A stretch of 24,098 nucleotides of DNA from Baffinella frigidus (taxonomy: Eukaryota > Cryptophyceae > Cryptomonadales > Baffinellaceae): positions 274,807 to 298,904 of the forward strand of contig MU646543.1 in NCBI GenBank assembly GCA_026770585.1, written 5' to 3'. A program made the position numbers and the translations under genes. The notes below the pieces were generated by a model that worked only from the letters and a program-made list of their open reading frames with translations, searched no databases and had not been told where the DNA came from. This document shows, piece by piece, positions 18,301 through 24,098 of the stretch (its first letter is position 1; each line of letters opens with the position of its first letter).

Positions 18301-20320
18301 GTTCGTCAAGGGACCTAGAACGCGTCCCACTTGTCCACACCCCACACCCCACACCCCACACCACACAACACACAACACACAACACACAACACACACCCCA
18401 CATAACACACCCCACACCCCACACCCCACACCCCACACCCCGCGTGCTTCTCAATGGCCCGCTCGGCTCCTCATTCAAAGCATCCAGACGGAATTTTTGA
18501 CGCTTTTGTACCAGAGTATTCGCCTAACTGCACCTGGAAAGCTTCGCCCAAATATATTGAAACAGAGCTAGGAAGGGACCTGGAACGCGCCCCACTTCTC
18601 GCCGGCGTGTTTCTCAATGGCCGCGCGCAGCCCAAATTTATTGGACACCAAAATTTATCTGATACCAAAATTGATTGGATACCGATAAACCCGCGGAGTC
18701 CAGGGTGTTACAGGGCTGTACAGAATCCAGCCGAGCGGGACCGCGCGGCTAGCCCTGGTATTTAATTGGGGGCTCCAGCATTAAATTGCTTCGCCCAGAT
18801 AGACGGGAGGCAGAGCTAGGAAGTTAATAGTTTCCGACGCCTTCGCGAAGCAATAATGGCTCCAAGCCCCATACAAATTTTGTATGGGACAAGACCATGG
18901 ACACGACCGTGAAGTCGTTTAAATGTCCATGAAGGGTATTTTAGGGTCGTGTCCAATGTTTGGTACAAAATTTGTACCAGGGCTTGGAGCCATTATTGCT
19001 TCGCGAAGGCGTTGTGAACTATGAAAGTAACCTGGAACGCGTCCCACTTCTCGCCGGCGTGCTTCTCGATGGCCGCGCGACTTTCCTTGAAATGAGTTCA
19101 GACGGAATTGTTGAAGCTTTTGTACTGCGGTATTCGCCTAACTGCACCTGGAAAGCGTCCCACTTCTCGCCGGCGTGCTTCTCGATGGCCGCGCGACTTT
19201 CCTTGCAATGAGTTAAGACGGAATTGTTGAAGCTTTTGTACTGCAGTATTCGCCTAAATGCACCTGGGACGCGTCCCACTTCTCGCCGGCGTGCTTCCTA
19301 AATGCACCTGGAAAGATTCCCCCAAATAGACGGAGGCAGCGCTAGGAAGTCACCTGGAACGCGTCCCACTTCTCCCCCGCGTGTTTCTCGATGGCCTCCG
19401 GCCTAACTATGCAGAACGAGGCGGACGCTATCCGGAGGTTAATCGGGACACACCAACCTCGTGACCACCCCCCTCTTGCGTCAATGGGCAGCGAGGATGA
19501 GGGAACCTGGAACGCGTCCCACTTCTCGCCGGCGTGCTTCTCGATGGCCGCGCGCAGCCCCGCGGGGTCCGCGCCCCGCACCTCGTCCACCTTCTCGCCG
19601 TTCTTGTAGAACTGGAACGTCGGCATGGCCTTCACGCCGCATGCTGCCGCAGTCTCCTGGTTTGCGTCTACGTCCACCTGCCGAGCGCTTAGGGTTCAGG
19701 CGAAACCCGGGGTTTAGGTTAGGGTAGGTCCTCAGGGGTGCATCGACGTTGCCAAGGACTGTTATCCCCCCATTGGCGTCACCGTCCACCTGCAAGGCGG
19801 CTCAGGGTGGTCACTGGCTAGGGTGTAGTATTTAGGGTGTAGGGTGTAGGGTCAGGCGCTGACACCCCGTCCCCACCTTGCAGAGCGTCGCGTGCGGGAA
19901 CTCCTTGGCGAGGTTGGCGAACTCGGGCGCGATTTTCTTGCAAGGGCCGCACCACGTCGCCGTGAAGTCGACAACGACAAGCTTCTTCCCCGCGTCGCGA
20001 AGGCAGGCGTCGAACTCGCCCTTCGTCCCGAGCGACACCACCTCGCCTGCGGGGTGCGCGGGGTTGAGGGTCCGCAAGCGGCTGTGACCTATGAAAACCT
20101 CGAGAGAGCGTGCGCCTTGCACAGAGGCGAGCAAAGCGGCAGGTCTGTTGGGCTCTAATCCAGCGGCTGAATAAGCTATGCAGCCCGCCTTGCACACAGC
20201 CGAACAAAGCAGAAGGTCTGTTGAGCTCTACCCAGGACCATGCGGACACCTGGCAGACACCTCACCCCAATGGGTCTAACCCAGGACCATGCGGGGGTTC
20301 TGCACACCTTTTCCGGCCAT
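12335..20320 (-). CDS. Thioredoxin-SHP-UBX fusion protein, complete, 225 aa, seven exons
   Basis: Joined on the minus strand: 20320-20308, 20046-19877, 19677-19507, 16743-16627, 14617-14564, 13217-13125, 12394-12335, total 678 nt. ATG is in a good context (GCCATGG) and the stop is TAA. Residues 1-115 are a thioredoxin fold: [20 protein letters not shown] with active site WCGPC at 36-40, and cis-proline in [10 protein letters not shown] at P80. Residues 117-126, [10 protein letters not shown], match the SHP box (FxGxGxxL) that binds the Cdc48/p97 N domain. An Ala/Pro-rich linker follows, and residues about 152-225 are a UBX domain: [39 protein letters not shown]. The R…FPR p97-contact signature appears as R159…YPR198-200. 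Inferred role: disulfide reductase or redox sensor tethered to Cdc48/p97. UAS-UBX proteins of animals have a thioredoxin-like fold but usually lack CxxC. No signal peptide or membrane segment is seen. All six junctions keep frame. Confidence 0.9.
12562..12847. repeat. Imperfect palindrome of intron sequence
   Basis: ggtttctccgaagataggag with the following cgatcg…gcggaacaggccacagggg is repeated inverted at 12745-12847. A third, direct copy of the unit (tctgcggaacaggccaca) is at 12486. Confidence 0.75.
12851..12876 (-). pseudogene. Echo of Trx-UBX exon 6 end inside telomere-like repeat
   Basis: On the minus strand: ccctacccgcgtgccaaact then cgaggaccag, encoding YPRAKLEDQ. It runs straight into CCCTAA-type repeat on both sides. 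The exon's 3' end is kept but the donor is ggtttag. Confidence 0.8.
13125..13217 (-). CDS. Trx-UBX exon 6 (UBX core with YPR)
   Basis: A 93-nt phase-0 exon encoding [20 protein letters not shown] then [11 protein letters not shown], the UBX helix and the strand with the cis-Pro FPR-type loop, here YPR. The acceptor is catcaag and the donor is CAG|gcacgc, a GC donor. A copy at 23130-23157 has GT at the same position, so the donor dinucleotide has shifted among copies. Confidence 0.88.
13360..13593. mobile_element. TTGT-family foldback, TA-flanked
   Basis: Ends TTGTAGATTTCGGGTCCGCG / CGCGGACCCGAAATCTACAA, flanked by TA (13358-13359, 13594-13595). Arms include gatcgggg-type sequence and a divergent centre. 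Relative of 5315-5528. Confidence 0.85.
13598..13787 (-). pseudogene. Split echo of Trx-UBX exon 6
   Basis: 13763-13787 reads KVASLYSI with the same aag acceptor, and 13598-13632 reads GVALVLPNS. About 135 bp of unrelated sequence lies between the two halves. Confidence 0.72.
13803..13947. repeat. Foldback with CCAACCCTCACG ends
   Basis: ccaaccctcacgtttcgacc at the left matches inverted ggtctaaccgtgagggttgg at the right, with nested palindrome cttgcagagaccccggatcc-type at the centre. No clear target duplication. Confidence 0.75.
14134..14274. mobile_element. ATCTCC foldback element copy 3, TSD AGTT
   Basis: Same family as 5679 and 5933 (TAATCTCCATAG / GTGGAGATGA, identical core), flanked by AGTT (14130-14133, 14275-14278). 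High identity between copies in two different genes suggests recent activity. Confidence 0.9.
14341..14548. repeat. Interstitial TTTAGGG array next to exon 5
   Basis: About 200 bp of TTTAGGG with variants, in the G-rich orientation on the plus strand. Ends close to the donor of Trx-UBX exon 5. Confidence 0.9.
14564..14617 (-). CDS. Trx-UBX exon 5 (UBX strand 1-2)
   Basis: A 54-nt phase-0 exon encoding [18 protein letters not shown], the first UBX hairpin (family: iqIRlpDG.rl..kFn.sh.v). The acceptor is tatgcag and the donor AAG|gtccca. It is the only exon in the window whose acceptor is not followed by G. Three copies of its 5' edge plus acceptor lie at 14765-15245. Confidence 0.9.
14765..15245 (-). 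pseudogene. Three echoes of Trx-UBX exon 5 acceptor region
   Basis: Near 14765-14800, 14934-14965 and 15191-15245 the phrase cagccggatctgctcg (plus strand) repeats the start of exon 5 (IRLHxGQ) with its intron acceptor gagcag and upstream gagcatgcacaccac. The longest echo reads QIRLHGGQ. None continues to FNLSDK. Confidence 0.8.
15935..16600. repeat. GGGTGAGG / GGGATGAGG minisatellite blocks
   Basis: G-rich 7-9 bp units (ggggtgaggg, ggttgaggg) fill the spaces between exon 4 echoes, some in CCCTCACC orientation (16455-16515). They resemble degenerate telomere repeat with T to G changes. Confidence 0.8.
16006..16450 (-). pseudogene. Three echoes of Trx-UBX exon 4 end with donor
   Basis: 16006-16065, 16263-16300 and 16393-16450 each read …[12 protein letters not shown] or a close variant ([11 protein letters not shown]), followed by gtgggctgctcctcag, the same intron start as the real exon at 16627. 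The third has a base change in the last codons. They are spaced by GGGTGAGG-type minisatellite. Confidence 0.88.
16627..16743 (-). CDS. Trx-UBX exon 4 (SHP box and linker)
   Basis: A 117-nt phase-0 exon between acceptor ttattcag and donor CAG|gtgggc. It encodes [20 protein letters not shown] then [27 protein letters not shown] is the body of an SHP box, followed by an Ala/Pro linker and the start of the UBX domain, as in p47-type proteins (…PTT.IQIRL). At least three truncated copies lie at 16006-16450. Confidence 0.9.
17168..17200 (-). pseudogene. Echo of Trx-UBX exon 4 start with acceptor
   Basis: Minus strand: ccttttatcag then GGCGCCGGGCAGACGCTCAG, reading [11 protein letters not shown], as the real exon starts, then unrelated sequence. 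A shorter echo at 16797-16812 reads GAGQA. Confidence 0.82.
17307..17440. mobile_element. GCTCTG foldback copy 1, TA-flanked
   Basis: Ends GCTCTGACTCAGTCGGGTTG / CAAATAGACTGGGACAGAGC, TA on both sides. The interior has aagttgacatgcagggtgta…cgtcaacttttgag, another short inverted repeat. Confidence 0.8.
17607..17724. mobile_element. GCTCTG foldback copy 2, TA-flanked
   Basis: Ends GCTCTGCCTCAGTCGGGTTG and the same inverted, giving longer arms than copy 1. The sequence just left of it (caagctactaggggcggg) duplicates that left of copy 1, so the pair partly arose by tandem duplication. Confidence 0.8.
17743..17892. mobile_element. TTATCTCAG foldback copy 2, TSD GAAC, inserted in an exon echo
   Basis: Ends TTATCTCAGAAAACGAGTTC / CTGAGATAA, flanked by GAAC (17739-17742, 17893-17896). 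Joining the flanks gives cctggaacgcgtccc, exactly the echoed thioredoxin exon end. The central loop is in the opposite orientation to the copy at 6406. Confidence 0.92.
17992..18222. mobile_element. GCTCTG foldback copy 3, TA-flanked and longer
   Basis: Ends GCTCTGCCTCAGTCTATTT / cccgactgaggcagagc, TA at 17990-17991 and 18223-18224. It contains an inner imperfect palindrome ttcgcctaagtcaactcccc…gttgacttagc, possibly a nested insertion. Confidence 0.72.
18333..18443. repeat. CCCCACA / CACAACA simple repeat
   Basis: Tandem ccccaca and cacaaca 7-mers, same unit length as the telomere-like arrays but without the TTAGGG core. Confidence 0.85.
18838..19011. repeat. Palindromic element with CGCCTTCGCGAAGC ends
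   Basis: Arms cgccttcgcgaagcaataat and ggctccaagcccc match inverted at 18979-19011; the centre is ggacacgacc…gggtcgtgtcc. Possible TA flanks lie slightly outside (18828, 19020) but the end match there is imperfect. Confidence 0.78.
19033..19297. repeat. Tandem repeat of about 115-121 bp carrying the thioredoxin echo
   Basis: Two full units and a partial third: exon echo, then gagttcagacggaattgttg, aagcttttgtactgcggtat and tcgcctaactgca. A relative of the non-exon part is at 18475-18535. It shows that at least some echoes spread by tandem duplication. Confidence 0.85.
19507..19677 (-). CDS. Trx-UBX exon 3 (thioredoxin C-terminal half)
   Basis: A 171-nt phase-0 exon between acceptor ctcggcag and donor CAG|gttccc. 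It encodes [40 protein letters not shown] and [21 protein letters not shown]…GVKAMPTF is the thioredoxin strand with the cis-proline. The last residues, DAFQ, extend past the normal thioredoxin end and supply the F of the SHP box. Its 3' end is the most heavily echoed sequence in the window. Confidence 0.95.
19678..19876. other. Intron 2 of Trx-UBX
   Basis: 199 bp with short telomere-like runs at both ends. At 19774-19793 (plus strand gtcaccgtccacctgcaagg) is an echo of the exon 3 start with its acceptor, reading VDGDAN on the minus strand. Confidence 0.8.
19877..20046 (-). CDS. Trx-UBX exon 2 (thioredoxin active site WCGPC)
   Basis: A 170-nt exon between acceptor accccgcag and donor AAG|gtgggg. 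It encodes [40 protein letters not shown] and [16 protein letters not shown]. The WCGPC redox motif and the surrounding VDFTAxWCGPCKxIAP are textbook cytosolic thioredoxin. Confidence 0.95.
20047..20307. other. Intron 1 of Trx-UBX with internal duplication
   Basis: 261 bp. A unit of about 70 bp (gccttgcacacagccgaaca…ggtctgttgagctctaccca) occurs twice (20112-20165, 20185-20245), and ccaggaccatgcgg a third time at 20281. Confidence 0.75.
20308..20320 (-). CDS. Trx-UBX exon 1 (MAGK + 1 base)
   Basis: A 13-nt coding exon, ATGGCCGGAAAAG, followed by donor gtgtgc. It was chosen because exon 2 needs one incoming base, and the resulting start [17 protein letters not shown] resembles thioredoxin N-termini. 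The start context GCCATGG is near optimal. Coding exons this short are easily missed, and other upstream ATGs are possible, so the start is good but not certain. Confidence 0.7.
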
Positions 20321-21320
20321 GGCGTGGGAGAGACGCGGAGCGGTGGGAAGATTGGGTTGAGGGGTGGTGTGTGTGATCGGTACAGCCCTAGAGAGAACGC
20401 TCCTCTTCCACAAATCCCAGCAAAAAGCGTCGGGCGCATCCACTTTTGAGGGTCCACTTTTGAGGTGAGGAACTCATCCGTAGTTAATCCCAACTCCTCA
20501 AGAGTGAGGTGGGCGTGACCTTCGATGTGAGTGTAAATAAAAGCACCAAAGCACCAAAGAGCCACGAACAAATCGTGAAGAGACTGGTCCACATGTTTTT
20601 GCCCCACCCGCCATCCGCTCGAAAGGAGGTGCACGGGGCAACTATGTGTGGCTTAGGCAGGGGCCCCACGCAATGGGGTGCTCTGCAGGGGAAAAACTAA
20701 GGAGGAGGACGCTAATGCGTACTTCTCCTGTGTGGACCCCCCATTATGGGTAGTGGCAGTTTCTTGAATAGGAAAACTTTGGTGCAGTTCCCAGATCTTT
20801 TCCTAATCTCGCCTCAATTATTGCACCGTGTAATTCACTTTCGAATAAAGTCAATAAGTGTCAATAAGTGTCAAAGAAATTTGACCCGTTGGGAGGCTTG
20901 GGATACGTAGCGATGAGCCACGAACAAAGAAATTTTCCCCGTTGGGCTGAAAGGGAGGCTTGGGATGGGTTGCGATCGAGTCGAGGGAAGCCCCGGACCA
21001 GGGAGGCGAGCCAGAATTAAACTCGGGCAGAACTAGATAATGTCAATTTTTCACCTAAAGAACAACAAACAAGCCACGCACAAGAGAAAGTTCCGACTCC
21101 TGGTTCAGGGCGAACGGGTACCTGGTACTCTTTAGGTTCTTTAGGTTTTAATTTCGCCCAACATATGCCAACGACACGCCCTTCCGTAGAAAGGACTGCA
21201 CCCTCCACGAACGAAGCGCAAATGGCCGTAGCTCAGTGAAATGTTGGCCATTTGTTTATGTTCAAATGTTCTAGACTCTCCGCAAAACACTCTCACTAAC
21301 TTTGCCATAACATTTATTTA
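20321..21320. other. 5' flank of Trx-UBX, no gene found
   Basis: Pyrimidine-rich just before the start codon on the minus strand. Contains duplicated phrases: gtcaataagtgtcaataagt (20849), gggaggcttgggat with gttggg (20889, 20951) and ggtccacttttgag (20450). At 21100-21155 is a member of the dispersed ttaggttctttaggtttt repeat. No promoter motif could be assigned. Confidence 0.5.
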
Positions 21321-21330
21321 CAATTCACTG

Positions 21331-21960
21331 AAGACGACTCAGGATTCAGTGAGAACAACTGAGGATTCAATCAGGATGACTCAGGATTCAGAGAGAACAA
21401 CTCAGGATTCTCTCAGGATGACTCAGGATTCAGTGAGAACAACTTAGAGTTCAGTCAGGATGACTCAGGATTCAGTTAGGATGACTCAGGATTCATGCAG
21501 GATGACTCAGGATTCAGGCAGAAGGACTCAGGGTTCACTCAGGATGACTCATTATTCAGTCAGGATGACTCAGGAGTCAGGCAGGATGAGTAACTATTTA
21601 GTCAGGAGGACTCATTATTCAGTCAGGATGATTCAGGATTTAGTCAAGATGACTCAGGATTCAGGCAGGATGACTCAGAATTTATGCAGGAGGACTCAGG
21701 ATTCAGTCAGGATGACTCATTATTCAGTCAGGATGACTCGGGATGACTCAGGACTCATGACTCAGGACTCAGACAGGAGGACTCAGGATTCAGGCAGGAG
21801 GACTCAAAACTGGGGAAAAAATGGATTTTTTGACTTTCAGGATTTAGTCACCAAAGTCAGGATGATTCATTATTTAGTCAGGATGACTTGGGATTTAGTC
21901 TGGATGACTTGGGATTCGGTCAGGATGACTCAGGATTTAGGCAGGATGACTCAGGATAGA
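21331..21960. repeat. 21-bp minisatellite (MTQDSVR-encoding)
   Basis: About 30 imperfect tandem units of atgactcaggattcagtcag plus g. Because 21 is a multiple of three, one plus-strand frame reads (MTQDSVR)n for about 240 residues with a single stop near 21447. There is no splice-site or codon evidence for a real protein. It is listed as a repeat, with coding status open. Confidence 0.85.
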
Positions 21961-22870
21961 GTTTCCAGGTAGTTTGTGACTGGGGAAAAAACAATTTCCC
22001 GAAAAAATGGCGATTTTGTCAAGAGACTGGCCAGTTTATGTGTTGCGAAACTGTCAAACGGACGGGTTGCCTTCGCTCGTACTCGTCGGCCACACTAGCA
22101 CTGGTATCCAACAAAATCTCATGTAGCCTAGCCTCCCCCGATGTGTGTCGTGTCGTCCAAGACCGAGTCCTAGAACTGCCGTCCGGACGAACCCACCCCG
22201 GGTCGCTTTCGTGATTTATTAGCTTGGATTCGTCGGCCGACCCGGGCCTTCTGTTAGTCTAAAGATCGGTCTCGCCTACGTTGTATGTAAGCACCGTCTT
22301 GCCTATTTCTGGTCCGTCCTGGACTTCGTCCTCGCAGGCCCCCCATATCTCTTTTCTGAAGCCCGCTCTCTCTTCCTGTACAGAGACCCTTCACTTTGGC
22401 GTGTTTAGCTTGCAGAGAGAGTAAAGTGAGTTTAAAAAGTGAGTTTAATCGGATCGCACCCAACACTTGCAAAGACACTCATAGCCAATCGTTTCCAATG
22501 TTGCAGGTCGGAGTTTCCAACAGACGCCCTCCAGATTTTTACCTTGAACCCTAAACCCTAAACCCTGAACTTTAAACCCTAAGGCCTAAACCTTATAAAC
22601 AGCGGGCTACGAAGCGATTTCCGGCCCGATACGGCAAAAGAAATCGTTTCCCTATTCGCAGGAACCCCCCTACGTCCCTGTATTGCATACCATACGGGCT
22701 ATGGATTATCCACCTGCGTGTTACTCACGAAAAACCTTTCTAGCTGTGTGGAGGTGGAGCTGAACGACTTTTGGAACGATTTCGCTCGGGCAGCGTTTCG
22801 TCTTTCTACAGAACAAGTTCCGGTGTCCGCCTATAGTGGGAATTAAAAGAACCTAAAGGACCTGGAGGTC
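21961..22870. other. Unassigned sequence with one dispersed repeat
   Basis: No gene supported. A short CCCTAAA run lies at 22543-22580. 22816-22862 is a copy of the dispersed repeat (ttccggtgtccgcctatagt then gggaattaaaagaacctaaa) also found at 7004, 8938 and inverted at 9605. Confidence 0.5.
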
Positions 22871-22879
22871 GTCACAGAG

Positions 22880-23129
22880 AGTCCCTCTACGGTTTAGGGT
22901 TCAGGGGTTGGGGCTGAGGGTTAGGGCTTGGGGTTTAGGGTTTCCAAGCTTCCGTGGTACCTACCCTAATCCCGAATCCCTCATCCCTAATCCCTACATG
23001 TAATCCCTAATCCCTTATTCCTAATCCCTACATGTAATCCCTAATCCCTTATTCCTAATCCCTAAACCCTACATGCAAACCCCAAACCCAAACCCTAATC
23101 CCTCAACACTAAACACTCTACCCTGAACC
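22880..23129. repeat. Telomere-like block with ATCCCT/TACATGTA variants
   Basis: taatccctaatccctacatg-type 7-mers with recurrent acatgtaa and cttattc variants. The same unusual variants occur in reverse orientation at 12880-13080, so the two blocks are related. Confidence 0.85.
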
Positions 23130-23412
23130 CTACCCGCGCGCCAAACTCGAGGACCAGGTTATGATCCTCCCTCCTAGCTCTGCCTCACGCGGTTTGACTG
23201 TCGAGACTCTTCCCAAGTGGACGTTCTGGGTTTGCAATCCGTCAAAAGTTGACGGATTCGCAGATTTGTCAACTTTGGCGCGGGAAAGAGCCCGGGGGGG
23301 GGGAACTGGTGAGCCCGAGTAGACGGGGACAGCGTTAGGGAGTGAAGCTTTTCTGAGGGGGGTTCGTGCTTTCCAACTCGTACCCCCGCGCCTCGAGGAC
23401 CAGGCGAGCTTC
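23130..23412 (+). pseudogene. Inverted-orientation echoes of Trx-UBX exon 6
   Basis: 23130-23157 reads YPRAKLEDQ then gttatg (GT donor). 23366-23411 reads VLSNSYPR, loses bases, then LEDQ and gcgagc (GC donor). Between them lies a TA-flanked GCTCTG element (23177-23333). They are on the opposite strand to the gene and 10 kb away. Confidence 0.82.
23177..23333. mobile_element. GCTCTG foldback copy, diverged, TA-flanked
   Basis: GCTCTGCCTCACGCGGTTTG at the left, gtagacggggacagcg at the right, TA on both sides, with inner gtcaaaagttgacggattcg palindrome. Confidence 0.7.
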
Positions 23413-23994
23413 ATCCCACGCGAGGAAATGGACTATTTTAAAATGTATTGTAGTGTCACGAGCTAGTTTTGTACTGAGGTTGGCCACGTTCCTGACGGGA
23501 ATCCTGCCAGGAATGTCACCACGCCGCCTGGATGTAGGGCTTTTAGGCCGAACTAGGGGTTTTGAATAGCCCCTTGTCCAGCCTCGAGTTGCCCTCCTCC
23601 AAAGAGAGAGACCTTGATTAATACCAACACGGCCGCCATGTGTGCACCCCCACTCAGGCTATGTCTGGACAGGGACGCCGAGAGAGGTCATGCGTCCACA
23701 CGAGGCTACAATTGGCCTTTTCTTAAAACGCTCTTTTAGAAGGTCGTCTCTGCATTGTGCAGCAATTGTCACGTCTCCGGGGGTGGTTTGCCCCGGGGAC
23801 GTGACGAATGCTCGCACAAAGACTGGACGCGACCTTAAAACCAACATTCAAGAAAAGGCCAATGACCGCCTTGTGTGGGTAGCCTGCGCGTCCATGTCCA
23901 TTCACAGCGTGTGCCGCAGGCTCAAACGATCGAGTAACCCCTGTAGCTTGATTCGCACGCTCAAACGATCGAGCTTCCTTCTTCGGAGTGACCA
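23413..23994. other. Right-hand region, degenerate CACACGAGG element
   Basis: 23697-23890 starts CACACGAGGCTAC and has a perfect inner hairpin around gtcacgtctccgggg / ccccggggacgtgac, with aaggccaatg pairing cattggcctttt imperfectly. gctcaaacgatcgag is repeated at 23919 and 23960. No coding exon recognised. Confidence 0.55.
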
Positions 23995-24098
23995 CTAATC
24001 CCTCAACCCTCAACCCTCAACCTTCAACCCTCAACCCTCAACCCTCACCCCTCAACCCTCCACCCACAACCCTCAACCCGCAACCCTCAACCCACAAC
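23995..24098. repeat. AACCCTC tandem repeat at window edge
   Basis: Fifteen or so AACCCTC/AACCCAC 7-mers, another telomere-like variant, continuing beyond the window. Confidence 0.88.

Larger units (their letters stand above)
17451..19402 (-). pseudogene. Array of about eight echoes of the thioredoxin exon 3 end
   Basis: Plus-strand phrase cctggaacgcgtcccacttc followed by tcgccggcgtgcttctcg and atggccgcgcg (minus strand [16 protein letters not shown]|gt) recurs whole or in part at 17451, 17735-17742 plus 17893-17945 (split by a foldback), 18306, 18571-18627, 19029-19085, 19150-19200, 19268-19297 and 19351-19402. A short inverted piece (gacgcgttccag) is at 17969. Several keep frame and GT donor. 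None has the cis-Pro strand. Confidence 0.9.
16744..19506. other. Intron 3 of Trx-UBX, the longest intron
   Basis: 2.76 kb joining the thioredoxin and UBX halves. It holds echoes of the exon 4 start (16797-16812, 17168-17196), about eight echoes of the exon 3 end (17451-19402), GCTCTG foldbacks (17307, 17607, 17992 and fragments at 18550, 18790, 19325), a TTATCTCAG foldback (17743), a large palindrome (18838-19011), a ccccacaca simple repeat (18333-18443) and a 70-bp unit gataaaaccgcgg…ttgcag repeated five times (17222-18735). Confidence 0.78.

Noticed and set aside
20424-20634. Minus-strand frame with HLTLEELGLTTDEFLTSKVDPQK as an upstream exon
   Set aside because: Looks protein-like but matches no domain I recognise, has no clear splice pair, and the thioredoxin start is already well explained by the exon at 20308-20320.
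21225-21245. tRNA-like ggccgtagctcagtg
   Set aside because: Only a D-arm-like phrase; no anticodon arm, TTC loop or acceptor stem follows.
23642-23998. 118-residue plus-strand open frame
   Set aside because: It runs through a degenerate CACACGAGG palindrome, has no recognisable domain, and overlaps open frames on the other strand.

Overview
This window looks like nuclear DNA of a protist. A dinoflagellate or other alveolate is my best guess, from three features: introns use GT-AG and also GC-AG; 11 of the 12 acceptors I can place are followed by a G; and degenerate Arabidopsis-type telomere repeat (TTTAGGG/CCCTAAA) is scattered through the introns. Exons are tiny (13 to 171 bases) and introns run up to about 2.8 kb. 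Single open reading frames are therefore nearly meaningless here, and the genes only appear when exons are joined across phase-compatible splice sites.

Two protein genes face each other. On the plus strand, six exons between 600 and 9100 join in frame into the last 166 residues of an enzyme of the phosphoenolpyruvate mutase / isocitrate lyase superfamily; its N-terminal exons lie left of the window. On the minus strand, seven exons from 20320 down to 12335 join into a complete 225-residue protein. It has an active-site-intact thioredoxin domain (WCGPC), then an SHP box ([10 protein letters not shown]) and a C-terminal UBX domain, so it is a thioredoxin linked to the Cdc48/p97-binding modules of p47/Shp1-type adaptors. 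The two genes converge on a 3.2-kb intergenic stretch (9101-12334) packed with foldback elements. Right of 20320 lies about 3.8 kb with no gene I can support. It holds a 21-bp minisatellite, telomere-like arrays and an inverted copy of part of the UBX locus.

The most striking feature is that nearly every exon has degenerate partial copies in the flanking intron (exon echoes), usually in the same orientation and usually keeping a splice junction. The 3' end of the second large thioredoxin exon is echoed about eight times, the final exon of the mutase-family gene about five times, and the UBX exons two to five times each.

The second theme is non-autonomous foldback elements of about 100-240 bp. 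I separate a TA-flanked group (Tc1/mariner-like target choice) from a group with 4-bp target duplications whose ends start TTATC or T(A/C)ATC. Several have inserted into exon echoes, so uninterrupted sibling copies serve as empty sites and confirm the exact insertion points. One has landed on the 5' splice site of the fifth mutase-family exon, and its target duplication leaves the donor intact.
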